Assembly: GCA_964570005.1 (NCBI GenBank)
Contig: CAZMWE010000008.1
Coordinates: 1 to 40,523 of the forward strand
Reading direction: 5' to 3'
Origin: JAJZCD01 sp964570005
Lineage (GTDB): Bacteria; Patescibacteriota; Saccharimonadia; Saccharimonadales; UBA4665
DNA: 40,523 bases
Shown here one piece after another: positions 1 to 6,920 of this stretch; position 1 is the first letter of the stretch, and each line of letters opens with the position of its first letter. The notes beneath the pieces were generated by a model. It was not told the origin of the DNA. It did no database searches and worked only from the letters and a program-made list of their open reading frames with translations. Made by a program: the position numbers and the translations under genes.

Positions 1-2
1 AA

Positions 3-341
3 CTCGGTGCAAGTGATGCTAAAAAGTTAGCGGAGTTTTACACGAAAGCGTTTGGTGAACCGAAGTGGACAATGCCAGGCGATTGGTATGGCTGGGATAT
101 TGGCTCTGGTCACTTGTTTTTTGGTCCACATAGCGAAGTAAAAGGTATGGCATCTGAGCCACAGAGAGTGATGATTGCTTTCGATGACCAAGATGTTCAA
201 GGCGCTTACGACAAACTTATTGCAGCCGGAGCAAGAGAAATAGCCAAGCCGTACAATCCAGACCCAGACAGTAAGGATTTTTGGCAGGCAACCGTTGCGG
301 ACCCAGAAGGCAACTATCTTCAGTTAGCAAGTCCGATGTAG
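3..341 (+). CDS. VOC (glyoxalase/bleomycin-resistance-like) family protein, 5' truncated by window edge
   Basis: The reading frame is open from the first bases of the window, so the start lies upstream. An internal ATG at 72 is not the real start, because frame 3 upstream of it encodes a typical VOC beginning (LGASDAKKLAEFYTKAFGEP). The visible 112 residues show the betaalphabetabetabeta pattern of the fold. They end in the family signature DPEGNYLQLASP, where the Glu of the DPxGN segment commonly ligates metal in glyoxalase-type members. VOC proteins include glyoxalase I, dioxygenases and antibiotic-binding proteins, and the sequence does not show which this is. The family is assigned with good confidence; the substrate is unknown. 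Confidence 0.75.
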   Translation, partial: LGASDAKKLAEFYTKAFGEPKWTMPGDWYGWDIGSGHLFFGPHSEVKGMASEPQRVMIAFDDQDVQGAYDKLIAAGAREIAKPYNPDPDSKDFWQATVADPEGNYLQLASPM

Positions 342-467
342 CCCAGAGAGAAAGCTTAGTCTTGATTTGACCCAGCGGTCACCACACCGAAATACCGTGA
401 GGCGCTTCACAGACACGGGGAACCGCTGCTTGTATCGTGGAGGGATTAGGTAAATAGGAGGCTGTGT

Positions 468-692
468 ATGTTCGCAATGACAATTTTTGGCTACACACTA
501 AGTATCATTTGGGCGTTTTTTATAGTATTCATCTGGATAGCGATCGCTTTTCTGCCCGCCACGATCGCCAAGAACAAAGGCCGTGGTTTCTTCGGTTGGT
601 TTCTGCTGAGTCTCTTCTTTTGGTGGATCACATTCTTCGTGGCAATTTTCATGGAAGACCACACGCACCCGACAACTACGTCCACCACCTAG
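468..692 (+). CDS. small membrane protein (74 aa, two membrane segments)
   Basis: The start is the ATG at 468, set by a clear AGGAGG-type ribosome binding site at 456-461, 6 nt upstream. The protein has two hydrophobic helices (about residues 4-30 and 43-62). They are joined by a short basic loop (AKNKGRGFFGW) that resembles small bacterial membrane proteins with a KGR-aromatic-W motif between their helices. The C-terminus is a Thr-rich tail. I do not recognise a specific function. It stands alone between the VOC gene and the convergent pentapeptide-repeat gene. The 693-843 interval downstream holds no gene or terminator that I can see. Confidence 0.6.
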   Translation: MFAMTIFGYTLSIIWAFFIVFIWIAIAFLPATIAKNKGRGFFGWFLLSLFFWWITFFVAIFMEDHTHPTTTSTT

Positions 693-843
693 CGATTAAC
701 CTATTCAAGCAGCGCGACGTGGACAAGAGAGCCATTTTTGAAAGAATCACGGGCCATCATGGAATCTCCGGCAGACGGACTTGCTTAATTTGACGATTCG
801 CTCCTTTCAGATGATGTGCTTATTGACCCCATCCGCATTTCGG

Positions 844-1467
844 CTAGTCTTTGTTGATCAATCCCAATTCGGCAGCAAGTTCAGGAGCGACGGCAGCAAG
901 CTGGACCGGGTCAATGGTCAGGCCGCGCAGCGATTGCCAACCGTAAATATCCAACAGCCGCGAACCGCGAACGTCGACAGCCTTGAGTTTGCAGCGGTGA
1001 AAGGCAGTTTTCTCGAGCTGACATGTCTGGAACTCAACATCGGTCAGTTCGGCCAGCTGGAAGTCGGTTTCGCGTAAGGTACAGTTCAAAAACTGTACGC
1101 GAATCAGTTTAGCAAAACGGAAGTTGGCCATATCTAGTTTGCAATCCTGAAACACCGTGTCTTTAAGCACCGAGCGACTGAAATCGACACCTGCCAGACG
1201 CCCACCAGTAATAGACACCCGAATAAGCGAACTGCCGCTGCACCGAGCTGCCGCGAAGTCACAGCGCACAAGCGCTGTATCGGTTAGGCCTAACTTTTCG
1301 AGTCGGGCCTCACCAAAGCTAACTTTTTCGAGCAGTGACTCGTCGAAGCTGAGATTCCTAACCTCAAGGTTATTCAAATCCAAATCGCTTACGTGGGCTC
1401 GCGAAAACGAGGTTTCATACACAATTTCACGTATCCCTACGGGCCTAAGCGTGTCAGAGCGCTGCAA
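844..1467 (-). CDS. pentapeptide-repeat protein
   Basis: About 207 residues, built through most of their length from five-residue units of the A(D/N)LXX type, for example VDFSRS, VLKDTVFQDC, ANFRFAKL, VQFLNC, TDFQLAELTDVEF. Such arrays fold into a right-handed quadrilateral beta-helix; known members include gyrase-protecting proteins, but many have no known role. The gene follows the SRPBCC gene by 17 nt on the same strand, so the two probably form an operon. The start is uncertain. TTG at 1467 opens the frame but sits about 27 nt from the GGAGGG at 1494-1499. An AUA codon lies 6 nt after that site and would add seven residues, so a rare AUA start is possible. Confidence 0.7.
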   Translation of the reverse strand: MQRSDTLRPVGIREIVYETSFSRAHVSDLDLNNLEVRNLSFDESLLEKVSFGEARLEKLGLTDTALVRCDFAAARCSGSSLIRVSITGGRLAGVDFSRSVLKDTVFQDCKLDMANFRFAKLIRVQFLNCTLRETDFQLAELTDVEFQTCQLEKTAFHRCKLKAVDVRGSRLLDIYGWQSLRGLTIDPVQLAAVAPELAAELGLINKD

Positions 1468-1484
1468 TTTCGGCTGTTGTAGCT

Positions 1485-1871
1485 TTATTTCGCACCCTCC
1501 AATAGCCTCTTGATGGGGTCAAAGTAGTAGTCGCGCCAGTGCGCAATATCCCGTTGCTCGTCCACGACGTCGCCGGAGTATGCAAAATGCACTGTCGTAC
1601 GTTCTCCATGATCTTCCAGGGTGATGCGCACGGTGTATTTCCAGGTAGGATTATCATGGCCATACCAATCCTGTTCAATGAGTTTTTCGGGAATCAGTCC
1701 GGTGAATGTGCCATGAATATCGCCGTCCCAATAGCTAAATTCACCACCCTCTCGTACGTCTACCTTAGCTGGGCCGGCACCCCACTGTTCAGCCAGGTTT
1801 GCATCGGTCAACGCTTGCCATACCTTAGCTATTGGCGCCTTGATTTCATATACCTGTTCTATCTGGCTCAT
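1485..1871 (-). CDS. SRPBCC / AHSA1-like domain protein
   Basis: 128 residues starting at ATG 1871, preceded by GGAAGGAGAGTGT, a strong ribosome binding site that rules out an upstream in-frame start. The protein is a single START-like domain: N-terminal strand and helix (IKAPIAKVWQALTDANLAEQWGAGPA), then GGEFSYWDGDIHGTFTG, the antiparallel sheet with WKYTVRITLEDHGERTTV, and a long C-terminal helix. It resembles the Aha1-C/activator-of-Hsp90-like branch, which binds hydrophobic ligands or acts as a chaperone cofactor; many members are uncharacterised. It is followed directly by the pentapeptide-repeat gene. It lies divergent from hsp20 across about 250 bp containing a terminator-like hairpin. 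Confidence 0.75.
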   Translation of the reverse strand: MSQIEQVYEIKAPIAKVWQALTDANLAEQWGAGPAKVDVREGGEFSYWDGDIHGTFTGLIPEKLIEQDWYGHDNPTWKYTVRITLEDHGERTTVHFAYSGDVVDEQRDIAHWRDYYFDPIKRLLEGAK

Positions 1872-1904
1872 ACACTCTCCTTCCCGGGGTACTAAAACCA
1901 CTTA

Positions 1905-1931
1905 AAAAGGCCCGGACGATTCGGACCTTTT
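1905..1931 (-). terminator. terminator-like hairpin in the leader of the SRPBCC gene
   Basis: Ten base pairs (AAAAGGTCCG / CGGGCCTTTT read on the minus strand, one U-G wobble) enclose a 7-nt loop and are followed by a U-tract. On the plus strand the same stem has a C-A mismatch, so the minus strand is the better fit. It lies between divergent genes, about 34 nt before the SRPBCC start, with no minus-strand gene immediately upstream. It may therefore be an attenuator, or the end of a short unseen RNA, rather than an ordinary 3' terminator. Confidence 0.5.
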
Positions 1932-2032
1932 CCTTGGAAAAACTTGTTTTCCATAAGGAATAATAGCTCGGCTGCGGAGCACAGACAGTAATACGTTTTA
2001 CTAGCCACCTAATAGGTTAATTGCTCGTGTGA

Positions 2033-2071
2033 TTAGCACTCTTGACATGGGAGTGCTAACGGGACTATAGT
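2033..2071 (+). promoter_or_regulatory. CIRCE operator with embedded sigma-A promoter for hsp20
   Basis: TTAGCACTC (2033-2041), a 9-nt spacer, then GAGTGCTAA (2051-2059) is an exact match to the CIRCE inverted repeat bound by the heat-shock repressor HrcA. The spacer itself contains TTGACA (2042-2047), and TATAGT follows at 2066-2071 with an 18-nt gap, giving a near-consensus promoter. HrcA bound here would sit directly on the -35 box. Transcription would start near 2078, leaving a leader of about 44 nt before the hsp20 ATG. Confidence 0.93.
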
Positions 2072-2121
2072 GGAACTGGTGAGCATAATCACCCCTGTTA
2101 ATCATAAAGAGGAGGCTACCT

Positions 2122-2562
2122 ATGACAAATTCACTCATGCGTTTTGACCCGTTCGCGGACTTCGATTTCGACACCTTACACAAGCAGTTTTTCGGCAACG
2201 ATTGGCCGGTGTCGCTACACAGCGTAACTATGCCAACCACTGATGTCTACGAAAAGGACAACCAACTGGTTGTGGAAGCACACCTGGCCAATTTTGATGA
2301 AAAGGACGTCGATGTGCATGTCGAAAATGGCGTGCTGGTCATTCAGGCCCAAAAGCACGAACGCGAGGAAGACAAAGACAAGAAGTTCGTCGTACGCGAG
2401 AGTGCAAGCAGCCTGTACCGCCGCATTCTCCTGCCCAAACGCGCCGATACCGACAAGATTGAAGCACACCTGGATGATGGCGTACTCAAGGTAACGGTCC
2501 CGCTGACACCACTGCCGGAACCGAAGAAAATCACGATCTCTGCCAAATCAGGCAAGAAATAA
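2122..2562 (+). CDS. hsp20: Hsp20 / alpha-crystallin family small heat-shock protein
   Basis: 146 residues with a strong ribosome binding site (AAGAGGAGG, 2107-2115). Layout is a short aromatic N-terminal arm (MRFDPFADFDFDTLHKQFF), then the alpha-crystallin domain from about residue 37 (PTTDVYEKDNQLVVEAHL) through VENGVLVIQAQ. The conserved end segment is DGVLKVTVPL, followed by the C-terminal PEPKKITI extension, which carries the I-x-I-type anchor used in oligomer assembly. It is an ATP-independent holdase that keeps unfolding cytoplasmic proteins soluble. The upstream CIRCE element shows direct HrcA control. A strong hairpin follows the stop. Length and motifs are normal for the family. Confidence 0.95.
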   Translation: MTNSLMRFDPFADFDFDTLHKQFFGNDWPVSLHSVTMPTTDVYEKDNQLVVEAHLANFDEKDVDVHVENGVLVIQAQKHEREEDKDKKFVVRESASSLYRRILLPKRADTDKIEAHLDDGVLKVTVPLTPLPEPKKITISAKSGKK

Positions 2563-2579
2563 CCGTATTTCTGATCGCC

Positions 2580-2610
2580 TGAGACGTCCGCCGGCTTGGC
2601 GGACATCTCA
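2580..2610. terminator. bidirectional hairpin between hsp20 and the PIG-L gene
   Basis: A 13-bp near-perfect stem (TGAGACGTCCGCC / GGCGGACATCTCA) with a 5-nt loop sits between two convergent genes, ending 1 nt from the PIG-L stop codon. It lacks a good U-tract on either side, so it may act as a transcript-end stabiliser or a weak two-way terminator. Confidence 0.6.
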
Positions 2611-2611
2611 G

Positions 2612-3343
2612 TTACTGGACATCAATTCGGATAAAACCTTCGGCGTATTTGGCACCGATTTTGGCACCCGCAGTTGAAGCCCACTGTTCAAGCATAGCGC
2701 GAGCCGCTGACAAATCGGGCACCTGGCTGACGTGTTTGGACAAGGCCTGCAGCTTGGTTTCGAAAACGTCGGTTATATCGACATAATACGTCTGTTCCCC
2801 GCGCAGGTTGATCAGCAGCACATGCTCGACCTTGTGCGTTTCCAGACGCTCATCAGTCAGCAAGTCGGGAAAAGTCAGCCGGTCGCGCGCTAGCGGAAAG
2901 ACGGCATCAAGAGTGGCCTGACCGGCGGCGCGGTGGTCGGGATGGTTTATAAAGCCCCAGCCGTTTTGCATGGCATAGACCATAGTCGGGTCCATCACTA
3001 CGACAGTATCGGGCTTCACCTGCCGGATGACGCGTACGATGTCTTTTTTGAGTGGTAGCGTAATTTCCAACATGGCGTCTTCGTAATGCAGAAAATGGAC
3101 TGCTTTAACACCGAGCGTCGAGGCAGCATCTTGCTGCTCCTGCTCGCGGACCTGCACCAGCTGTTTACCGGTTACATTCGGGTCGTTCGAGCCTTTGCTG
3201 CCGTCGGTTATGACTAAGTAGTGCACCTCGGTGCCTTGCTTGGCCCACTTGGCAGCCGTGCCGGAGGCACCGAAATCGATGTCATCGGCATGTGCGCCCA
3301 CCATGAGGGCGACTTTGGGGATAAAGGGGATAAAATCACTCAT
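2612..3343 (-). CDS. PIG-L/LmbE family deacetylase
   Basis: 243 residues from ATG 3343. The zinc-binding motif AHADDIDFG near the N-terminus and the later HPDHRAAGQ supply the His-Asp-Asp and His residues of the PIG-L fold. The family removes N-acetyl groups from GlcNAc conjugates; members include MshB of mycothiol synthesis, BshB of bacillithiol synthesis, and GlcNAc-PI deacetylase. The exact substrate here is not shown. A GTG at 3358 is an alternative start, but TATCAT at 3350-3355 would place transcription start at the ATG itself, making this a leaderless message. It is divergent from the alpha/beta hydrolase with only 68 bp between the starts. Confidence 0.88.
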   Translation of the reverse strand: MSDFIPFIPKVALMVGAHADDIDFGASGTAAKWAKQGTEVHYLVITDGSKGSNDPNVTGKQLVQVREQEQQDAASTLGVKAVHFLHYEDAMLEITLPLKKDIVRVIRQVKPDTVVVMDPTMVYAMQNGWGFINHPDHRAAGQATLDAVFPLARDRLTFPDLLTDERLETHKVEHVLLINLRGEQTYYVDITDVFETKLQALSKHVSQVPDLSAARAMLEQWASTAGAKIGAKYAEGFIRIDVQ

Positions 3344-3411
3344 ACGTTTATGATACACCGTGCTACCACAGTTAGTTTTACACTTCCAGCCGGAGAGGCT
3401 AGCATAGGAGT

Positions 3412-4215
3412 ATGACTATTGAGCAGTTTTGGCATGGCAAGCTCCGGCGGCCGTACCGGTTACATATTGCATATTACGGTGAGGAAGGTAAACCGGTGAT
3501 CGTGCTGCTGCACGGTATAGCCGCCAGCGGCGAAGACTGGCGCGCACTGATTCCCCTGCTGACCCCCTACTACCGCTGTATCACTATTGACCTGCTCGGC
3601 TTCGGCCGGTCGCCGAAACCACAGTGGGCTGAGTACGACATGGCGCAGCACCTGCGTGCTGTCCGCTGCACCCTCCGGTCATTGCATATTCCCAAGCCGT
3701 ACATTTTGGTGGGACACTCACTCGGCAGTCTACTGGCCACCCGCTACGTCCGGCGTTATCCGGCCGGTATTGGGCGGCTCGTGTTGCTCAGCCCGCCGGT
3801 GTACCCGCCGCTTGATACTATCGAGGGTAAGCTGGCGCTGCGCCGCACCGACCTGCTGATGCGCCTATACCGCACGATACGTGAGCATCCGCGCATGACA
3901 CCCGCGAACGTCCAGCGGCTCAGCCGGTTGGGAGCTATTCCGCGCAGCGTGGTCACAAGTCCAGACACCTGGCTACCGTTCAAGCGCTCGCTGCAACGCT
4001 GCATTGAGCAACAGACGGTTCTTGAGGATATCCGTGGTATCCGCGCGCCTATCGAGATCATGTACGGCACGCTTGACACCGTGGTTGTCGGCGCTAATGT
4101 CCGCACCCTTGCCCGTCTGCGCGACGTATCGGTTCATACCTTTACGGGCAAGCATGCGCTTGGGCACGTATACGCAAAAGCTGCCGCGAAGTTGTTAGTT
4201 CCTATGGAGCCTTAA
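3412..4215 (+). CDS. alpha/beta-fold hydrolase
   Basis: 267 residues. The oxyanion-hole motif is LLHGIAASGEDW, the nucleophile elbow is GHSLGS (Ser of the triad), the acid is probably the Asp in YGTLDTVVVG, and the base is the His in GKHALGH close to the C-terminus. This is the typical layout of small monomeric esterases, lipases and C-C hydrolases; no residue pattern identifies the substrate. It has no signal peptide. The AGGAG before the ATG is too close (1 nt) to serve as a ribosome binding site, while TAGCAT at 3400-3405 lies 6 nt upstream, so the message may be leaderless. Confidence 0.88.
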   Translation: MTIEQFWHGKLRRPYRLHIAYYGEEGKPVIVLLHGIAASGEDWRALIPLLTPYYRCITIDLLGFGRSPKPQWAEYDMAQHLRAVRCTLRSLHIPKPYILVGHSLGSLLATRYVRRYPAGIGRLVLLSPPVYPPLDTIEGKLALRRTDLLMRLYRTIREHPRMTPANVQRLSRLGAIPRSVVTSPDTWLPFKRSLQRCIEQQTVLEDIRGIRAPIEIMYGTLDTVVVGANVRTLARLRDVSVHTFTGKHALGHVYAKAAAKLLVPMEP

Positions 4216-4316
4216 GGGTTATCTTGATTTAGTATTCGGGTGGTGTCGTAGAGATTCCAACCAGCTGAAGCGGCGACTCAGCGTAACTGTAATTACGAAT
4301 ACCTTTGATGCAGCTG

Positions 4317-4487
4317 CTACTGTCGATCGTTAGAATTAAGGAAAAAGTAGTAACCAATTATGTTTGTACAGAGTAAGATTACGAACCAATAATCACGTCT
4401 GTTGACGCAGTGTTGATACCAATCCATGAATACATATGCCCAAAATCCAAGGGCAATCAGCGGGACAATCGAAACGATGATGTTCAT
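4317..4487 (-). CDS. small membrane protein, PLDc_N-like (56 aa)
   Basis: A short frame with two hydrophobic helices: residues 2-22 (MNIIVSIVPLIALGFWAYVF) and 33-50 (YWFVILLCTNIIGYYFFL). They are separated by a polar turn rich in Cys, Asn and Arg, and the protein ends in a short polar tail. The pattern of helix, short charged loop, helix with an NxIG turn and an aromatic end resembles the phospholipase D N-terminal (PLDc_N) family of tiny membrane proteins, whose role is unclear. It begins 8-18 nt after the remnants of the decayed gene upstream, so it may have been co-transcribed with it. Codon use and hydrophobic periodicity support real coding. Confidence 0.6.
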   Translation of the reverse strand: MNIIVSIVPLIALGFWAYVFMDWYQHCVNRRDYWFVILLCTNIIGYYFFLNSNDRQ

Positions 4488-4494
4488 GACTTAA

Positions 4495-5122
4495 TTATAA
4501 CTCTCTAGGTCCTATCGTCCAGCATGGCTTGGAGATAGAGGTCGGGAGCCAAACCCGGGAGATCGGCTTGATAAAATCGACGTCCATAAGATTGAGGACT
4601 TCTCTAGAGCGCCGTCGGTGGACCGGATGACTAACGACCTTGGTTTTTATGCCCCAGACAACCGCTCGTTTGATTTCGGCTATTCCGTGTTCGTCGGTAA
4701 TGTTGGCTATCAGGCTCCGAATGGCATTATCAAATTCCGTTCTCTCAGCGGTATTTGGCACGGTCAGTCCTAGTTTACGCTGTTCAACGATTTCTCTGTT
4801 AATGCGTTCTAACGTCAGTCTGGCTTTGAGACTATTACAGCCACCACGGGGGGTACTTCGTGATGTGAGGTTTCTGCCAGCCCAAAAGTACGACTTTCTT
4901 CCTACCGACAAAATAACAGGTCAGACGCTGGGTGCCCTCCGGACCCGTTTGACTCAGACGATGCACTCTCCATTCCAGCCCGTCAGGAAAAGGTTCAACT
5001 GGAGCGTACCTGGAAAATTTACGTATCGGTGGTCCTCCCTCGAGGTTGAAGGCGTATACGTTATTATCGTCTGGATGCAGTGGAGTCCAGCCAATCTGTT
5101 TAGCACCGCTTCGGATCTGCAC
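4495..5122 (-). pseudogene. decayed or frameshifted gene of unknown function
   Basis: Coding character on the minus strand runs from a GTG at 5122, then changes frame near a run of six G/C bases at about 4848-4853, and appears to return to the first frame near 4550. Fragment one includes IGWTPLHPDDNNVYAFNLEG and RKKVVLLGWQKPHITKYPP; fragment two includes ARLTLERINREIVEQRKLGL and a helical segment with RSLIANITDEHGIAEIKRAV. Returning to the first frame gives a plausible end (APDLYLQAMLDDRT, stop at 4505-4507). I do not recognise the family. Two compensating frameshifts mean either a pseudogene or two single-base sequence errors. It follows the epimerase gene on the same strand. Confidence 0.45.
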
Positions 5123-5228
5123 TACAACGCCCGCATAAAGCGTACTGAGGAGTTGAAGAAAGCACGAGGTGGCATTGAGAAGCTCGGCGCGACTCTAATG
5201 TCGATTGCCGGAAGCGCAGTGAGTCGTC

Positions 5229-6920
5229 TTATTGGTCCCGCGCAGTGGATGCAAGACGTTCGAGAGAACCACCCCGATTCTGTCCTTGCTGAATGGTCAG
5301 CAAAGGTTGCATATCAATAGCTGCACGCTTGTTGATCGTGTTAATGCCGAATACGACACGATCAGTCTTCTTAAGCTTATAGCCAAGGTTGTTGCTGGTA
5401 TTCCCCGTAAATAATACTCGAGTCGCATCATCAGTATCGAGCTGGTAGTTGACATTGACGAACGTATTATCTGAAATATCAACACCATTGTCATTGCCGT
5501 AGAGGTAAACACCGCGCTGGCCGCCGTAGAAGTAGTTACCTGTCACATAGTTTTGAATCGACGCTTCATTGATACGAACCTGGCTACCATGCGCATTGTA
5601 TCCCTTGTTGTTTTTCACCATATTGAAGCTTGAGCCATAGAGCGCAAAATTGTCGAAGTTGCCGATTGAGATGTTATTTTCAAAGATATTGTAATCCGAG
5701 TTGTCATGAAGCATGAAGCCGTGCAGCTTGTTGTCGATAGAAATATTGTCCTTGATAGTGTTATAGTCACAGCGCTTCGAAACGATGAACCCATGGTGAC
5801 CGTTCGCGATGAAACGGTTGTACTCGATCGTTGCATTATTGCTATCGTCGTGGGGGTCAAGGCCGTAAATAGTGTTCGTGGTAAAAAGGTTGTTTTGCCA
5901 CATCATACCCTGTGCACCGAACGTAAAAGCACCGATATAGTTGTGCTCGAACGTGCTATTCTGTACCCAACCCGTCGTATCGTCTGCGCCAAATTGGCCG
6001 CTATGGATACGCCATGATACCCCATACACACCCCCCTGGGATATGAAACTCAACTTGGATTGAAGGGCGGCATTTTTTTCCTGGTCCTTTGTCATGCCAA
6101 GATACGATATCGTGGAGTCCAATATGTCCATGCGGGCGCTACCGTAGGCGCGTAGGAAGCTTCGACCGTCCTTATAGTCTGTGTCACGACCCTTAGTGGC
6201 TGAATCATAGCTTGTGACGTTGACTCCCTCAAGGAGCGCTTCAGAGTTCTGGAACGTCAGCGTCGTGACATTGTAGTTCGGATTACTGAGGAGGTACAGG
6301 TTTTGGACAGTGGCGCTTGTTATATCAACCCGGATATTATCCTGGATGTAAATCGGCTTGTTAATCAGGAACGATTTTGGTCCAAGCTGGGTGATGCCGC
6401 CGTAAGGCTTCAATATTTGCATCAGCTGCGGTATGGTTTCGTAAGTGGTCGGGCCAGTGAAGCTGTTCCGAACGGTCAAGACCCCGGTATTGGAGACTGT
6501 AACGGCTAGGCCGGTCGTGGTCAGCTTGTTAGCCGGAAAGGCAGGAAGCGGACGCTCAACCGGCACTACTTTGATGGTAGTACCCCAGACAGGCTGACCC
6601 GGGTTTAAACGTTGCAGTGTCGCGAGGTCAACTCCAAAATGTTGCGCCGCCCACTGTAAAGTCTGACCTTGCGCGAGTTTGTAGTATGAATATTTTGGAC
6701 CGTACGTCGGCTGGACGGCTGCCATGGACGTTTGAGCCGACTGCCAACCGGCGGTTACGAGCCGGTTGTCACCCCTCGTGGCGAGTGCCGACATAAGACC
6801 AGGCCCGAAGATATAGTAAAAAGTAACTAAGGCGATTGCGAACGGCAGAATCACTATCGAGGCAACGATAGGTGTGCGCCGTGATCGTTTTTGGGCTGTG
6901 TGCTTTTTGCTCCGCTTCAT
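5229..6920 (-). CDS. algG: AlgG-like mannuronan C5-epimerase with N-terminal anchor and LysM domain
   Basis: 563 residues. A basic start and one membrane helix (about 17-45) anchor it outside the cell. A LysM-type module follows (about 79-121, with LAQGQTLQWAAQHFGVDLAT). Residues about 130-530 form a right-handed parallel beta-helix with the AlgG hallmarks in order: LEGVNVTSYDS, DGRSFLRAYG, then YGLDPHDDS (DPHD at 355-358, the catalytic motif of AlgG), HHGFIVSKR and DNKLHGFMLHDNS. AlgG converts D-mannuronate to L-guluronate within the polymer. The ATG overlaps the stop of the synthase gene (ATGA), so translation is coupled. AlgG of Gram-negatives is periplasmic and has no LysM; here LysM suggests attachment to peptidoglycan. 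Family assignment is strong, polymer identity inferred. Confidence 0.88.
   Translation of the reverse strand: MKRSKKHTAQKRSRRTPIVASIVILPFAIALVTFYYIFGPGLMSALATRGDNRLVTAGWQSAQTSMAAVQPTYGPKYSYYKLAQGQTLQWAAQHFGVDLATLQRLNPGQPVWGTTIKVVPVERPLPAFPANKLTTTGLAVTVSNTGVLTVRNSFTGPTTYETIPQLMQILKPYGGITQLGPKSFLINKPIYIQDNIRVDITSATVQNLYLLSNPNYNVTTLTFQNSEALLEGVNVTSYDSATKGRDTDYKDGRSFLRAYGSARMDILDSTISYLGMTKDQEKNAALQSKLSFISQGGVYGVSWRIHSGQFGADDTTGWVQNSTFEHNYIGAFTFGAQGMMWQNNLFTTNTIYGLDPHDDSNNATIEYNRFIANGHHGFIVSKRCDYNTIKDNISIDNKLHGFMLHDNSDYNIFENNISIGNFDNFALYGSSFNMVKNNKGYNAHGSQVRINEASIQNYVTGNYFYGGQRGVYLYGNDNGVDISDNTFVNVNYQLDTDDATRVLFTGNTSNNLGYKLKKTDRVVFGINTINKRAAIDMQPLLTIQQGQNRGGSLERLASTARDQ

Noticed and set aside
464..793. 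109-codon plus-strand frame overlapping the small membrane protein
   Set aside because: The overlapping 74-aa frame has a ribosome binding site and two membrane helices; this one has neither.
3406..3411. AGGAG as ribosome binding site for the alpha/beta hydrolase
   Set aside because: It is only 1 nt from the ATG, too close to work; a -10 box 6 nt upstream explains the start better.
4640..5320. 226-codon plus-strand frame opposite the decayed gene and the epimerase tail
   Set aside because: Composition (Ser/Leu/Arg-rich, low charge order) is that of an antisense shadow; the minus strand shows protein-like segments over the same DNA.
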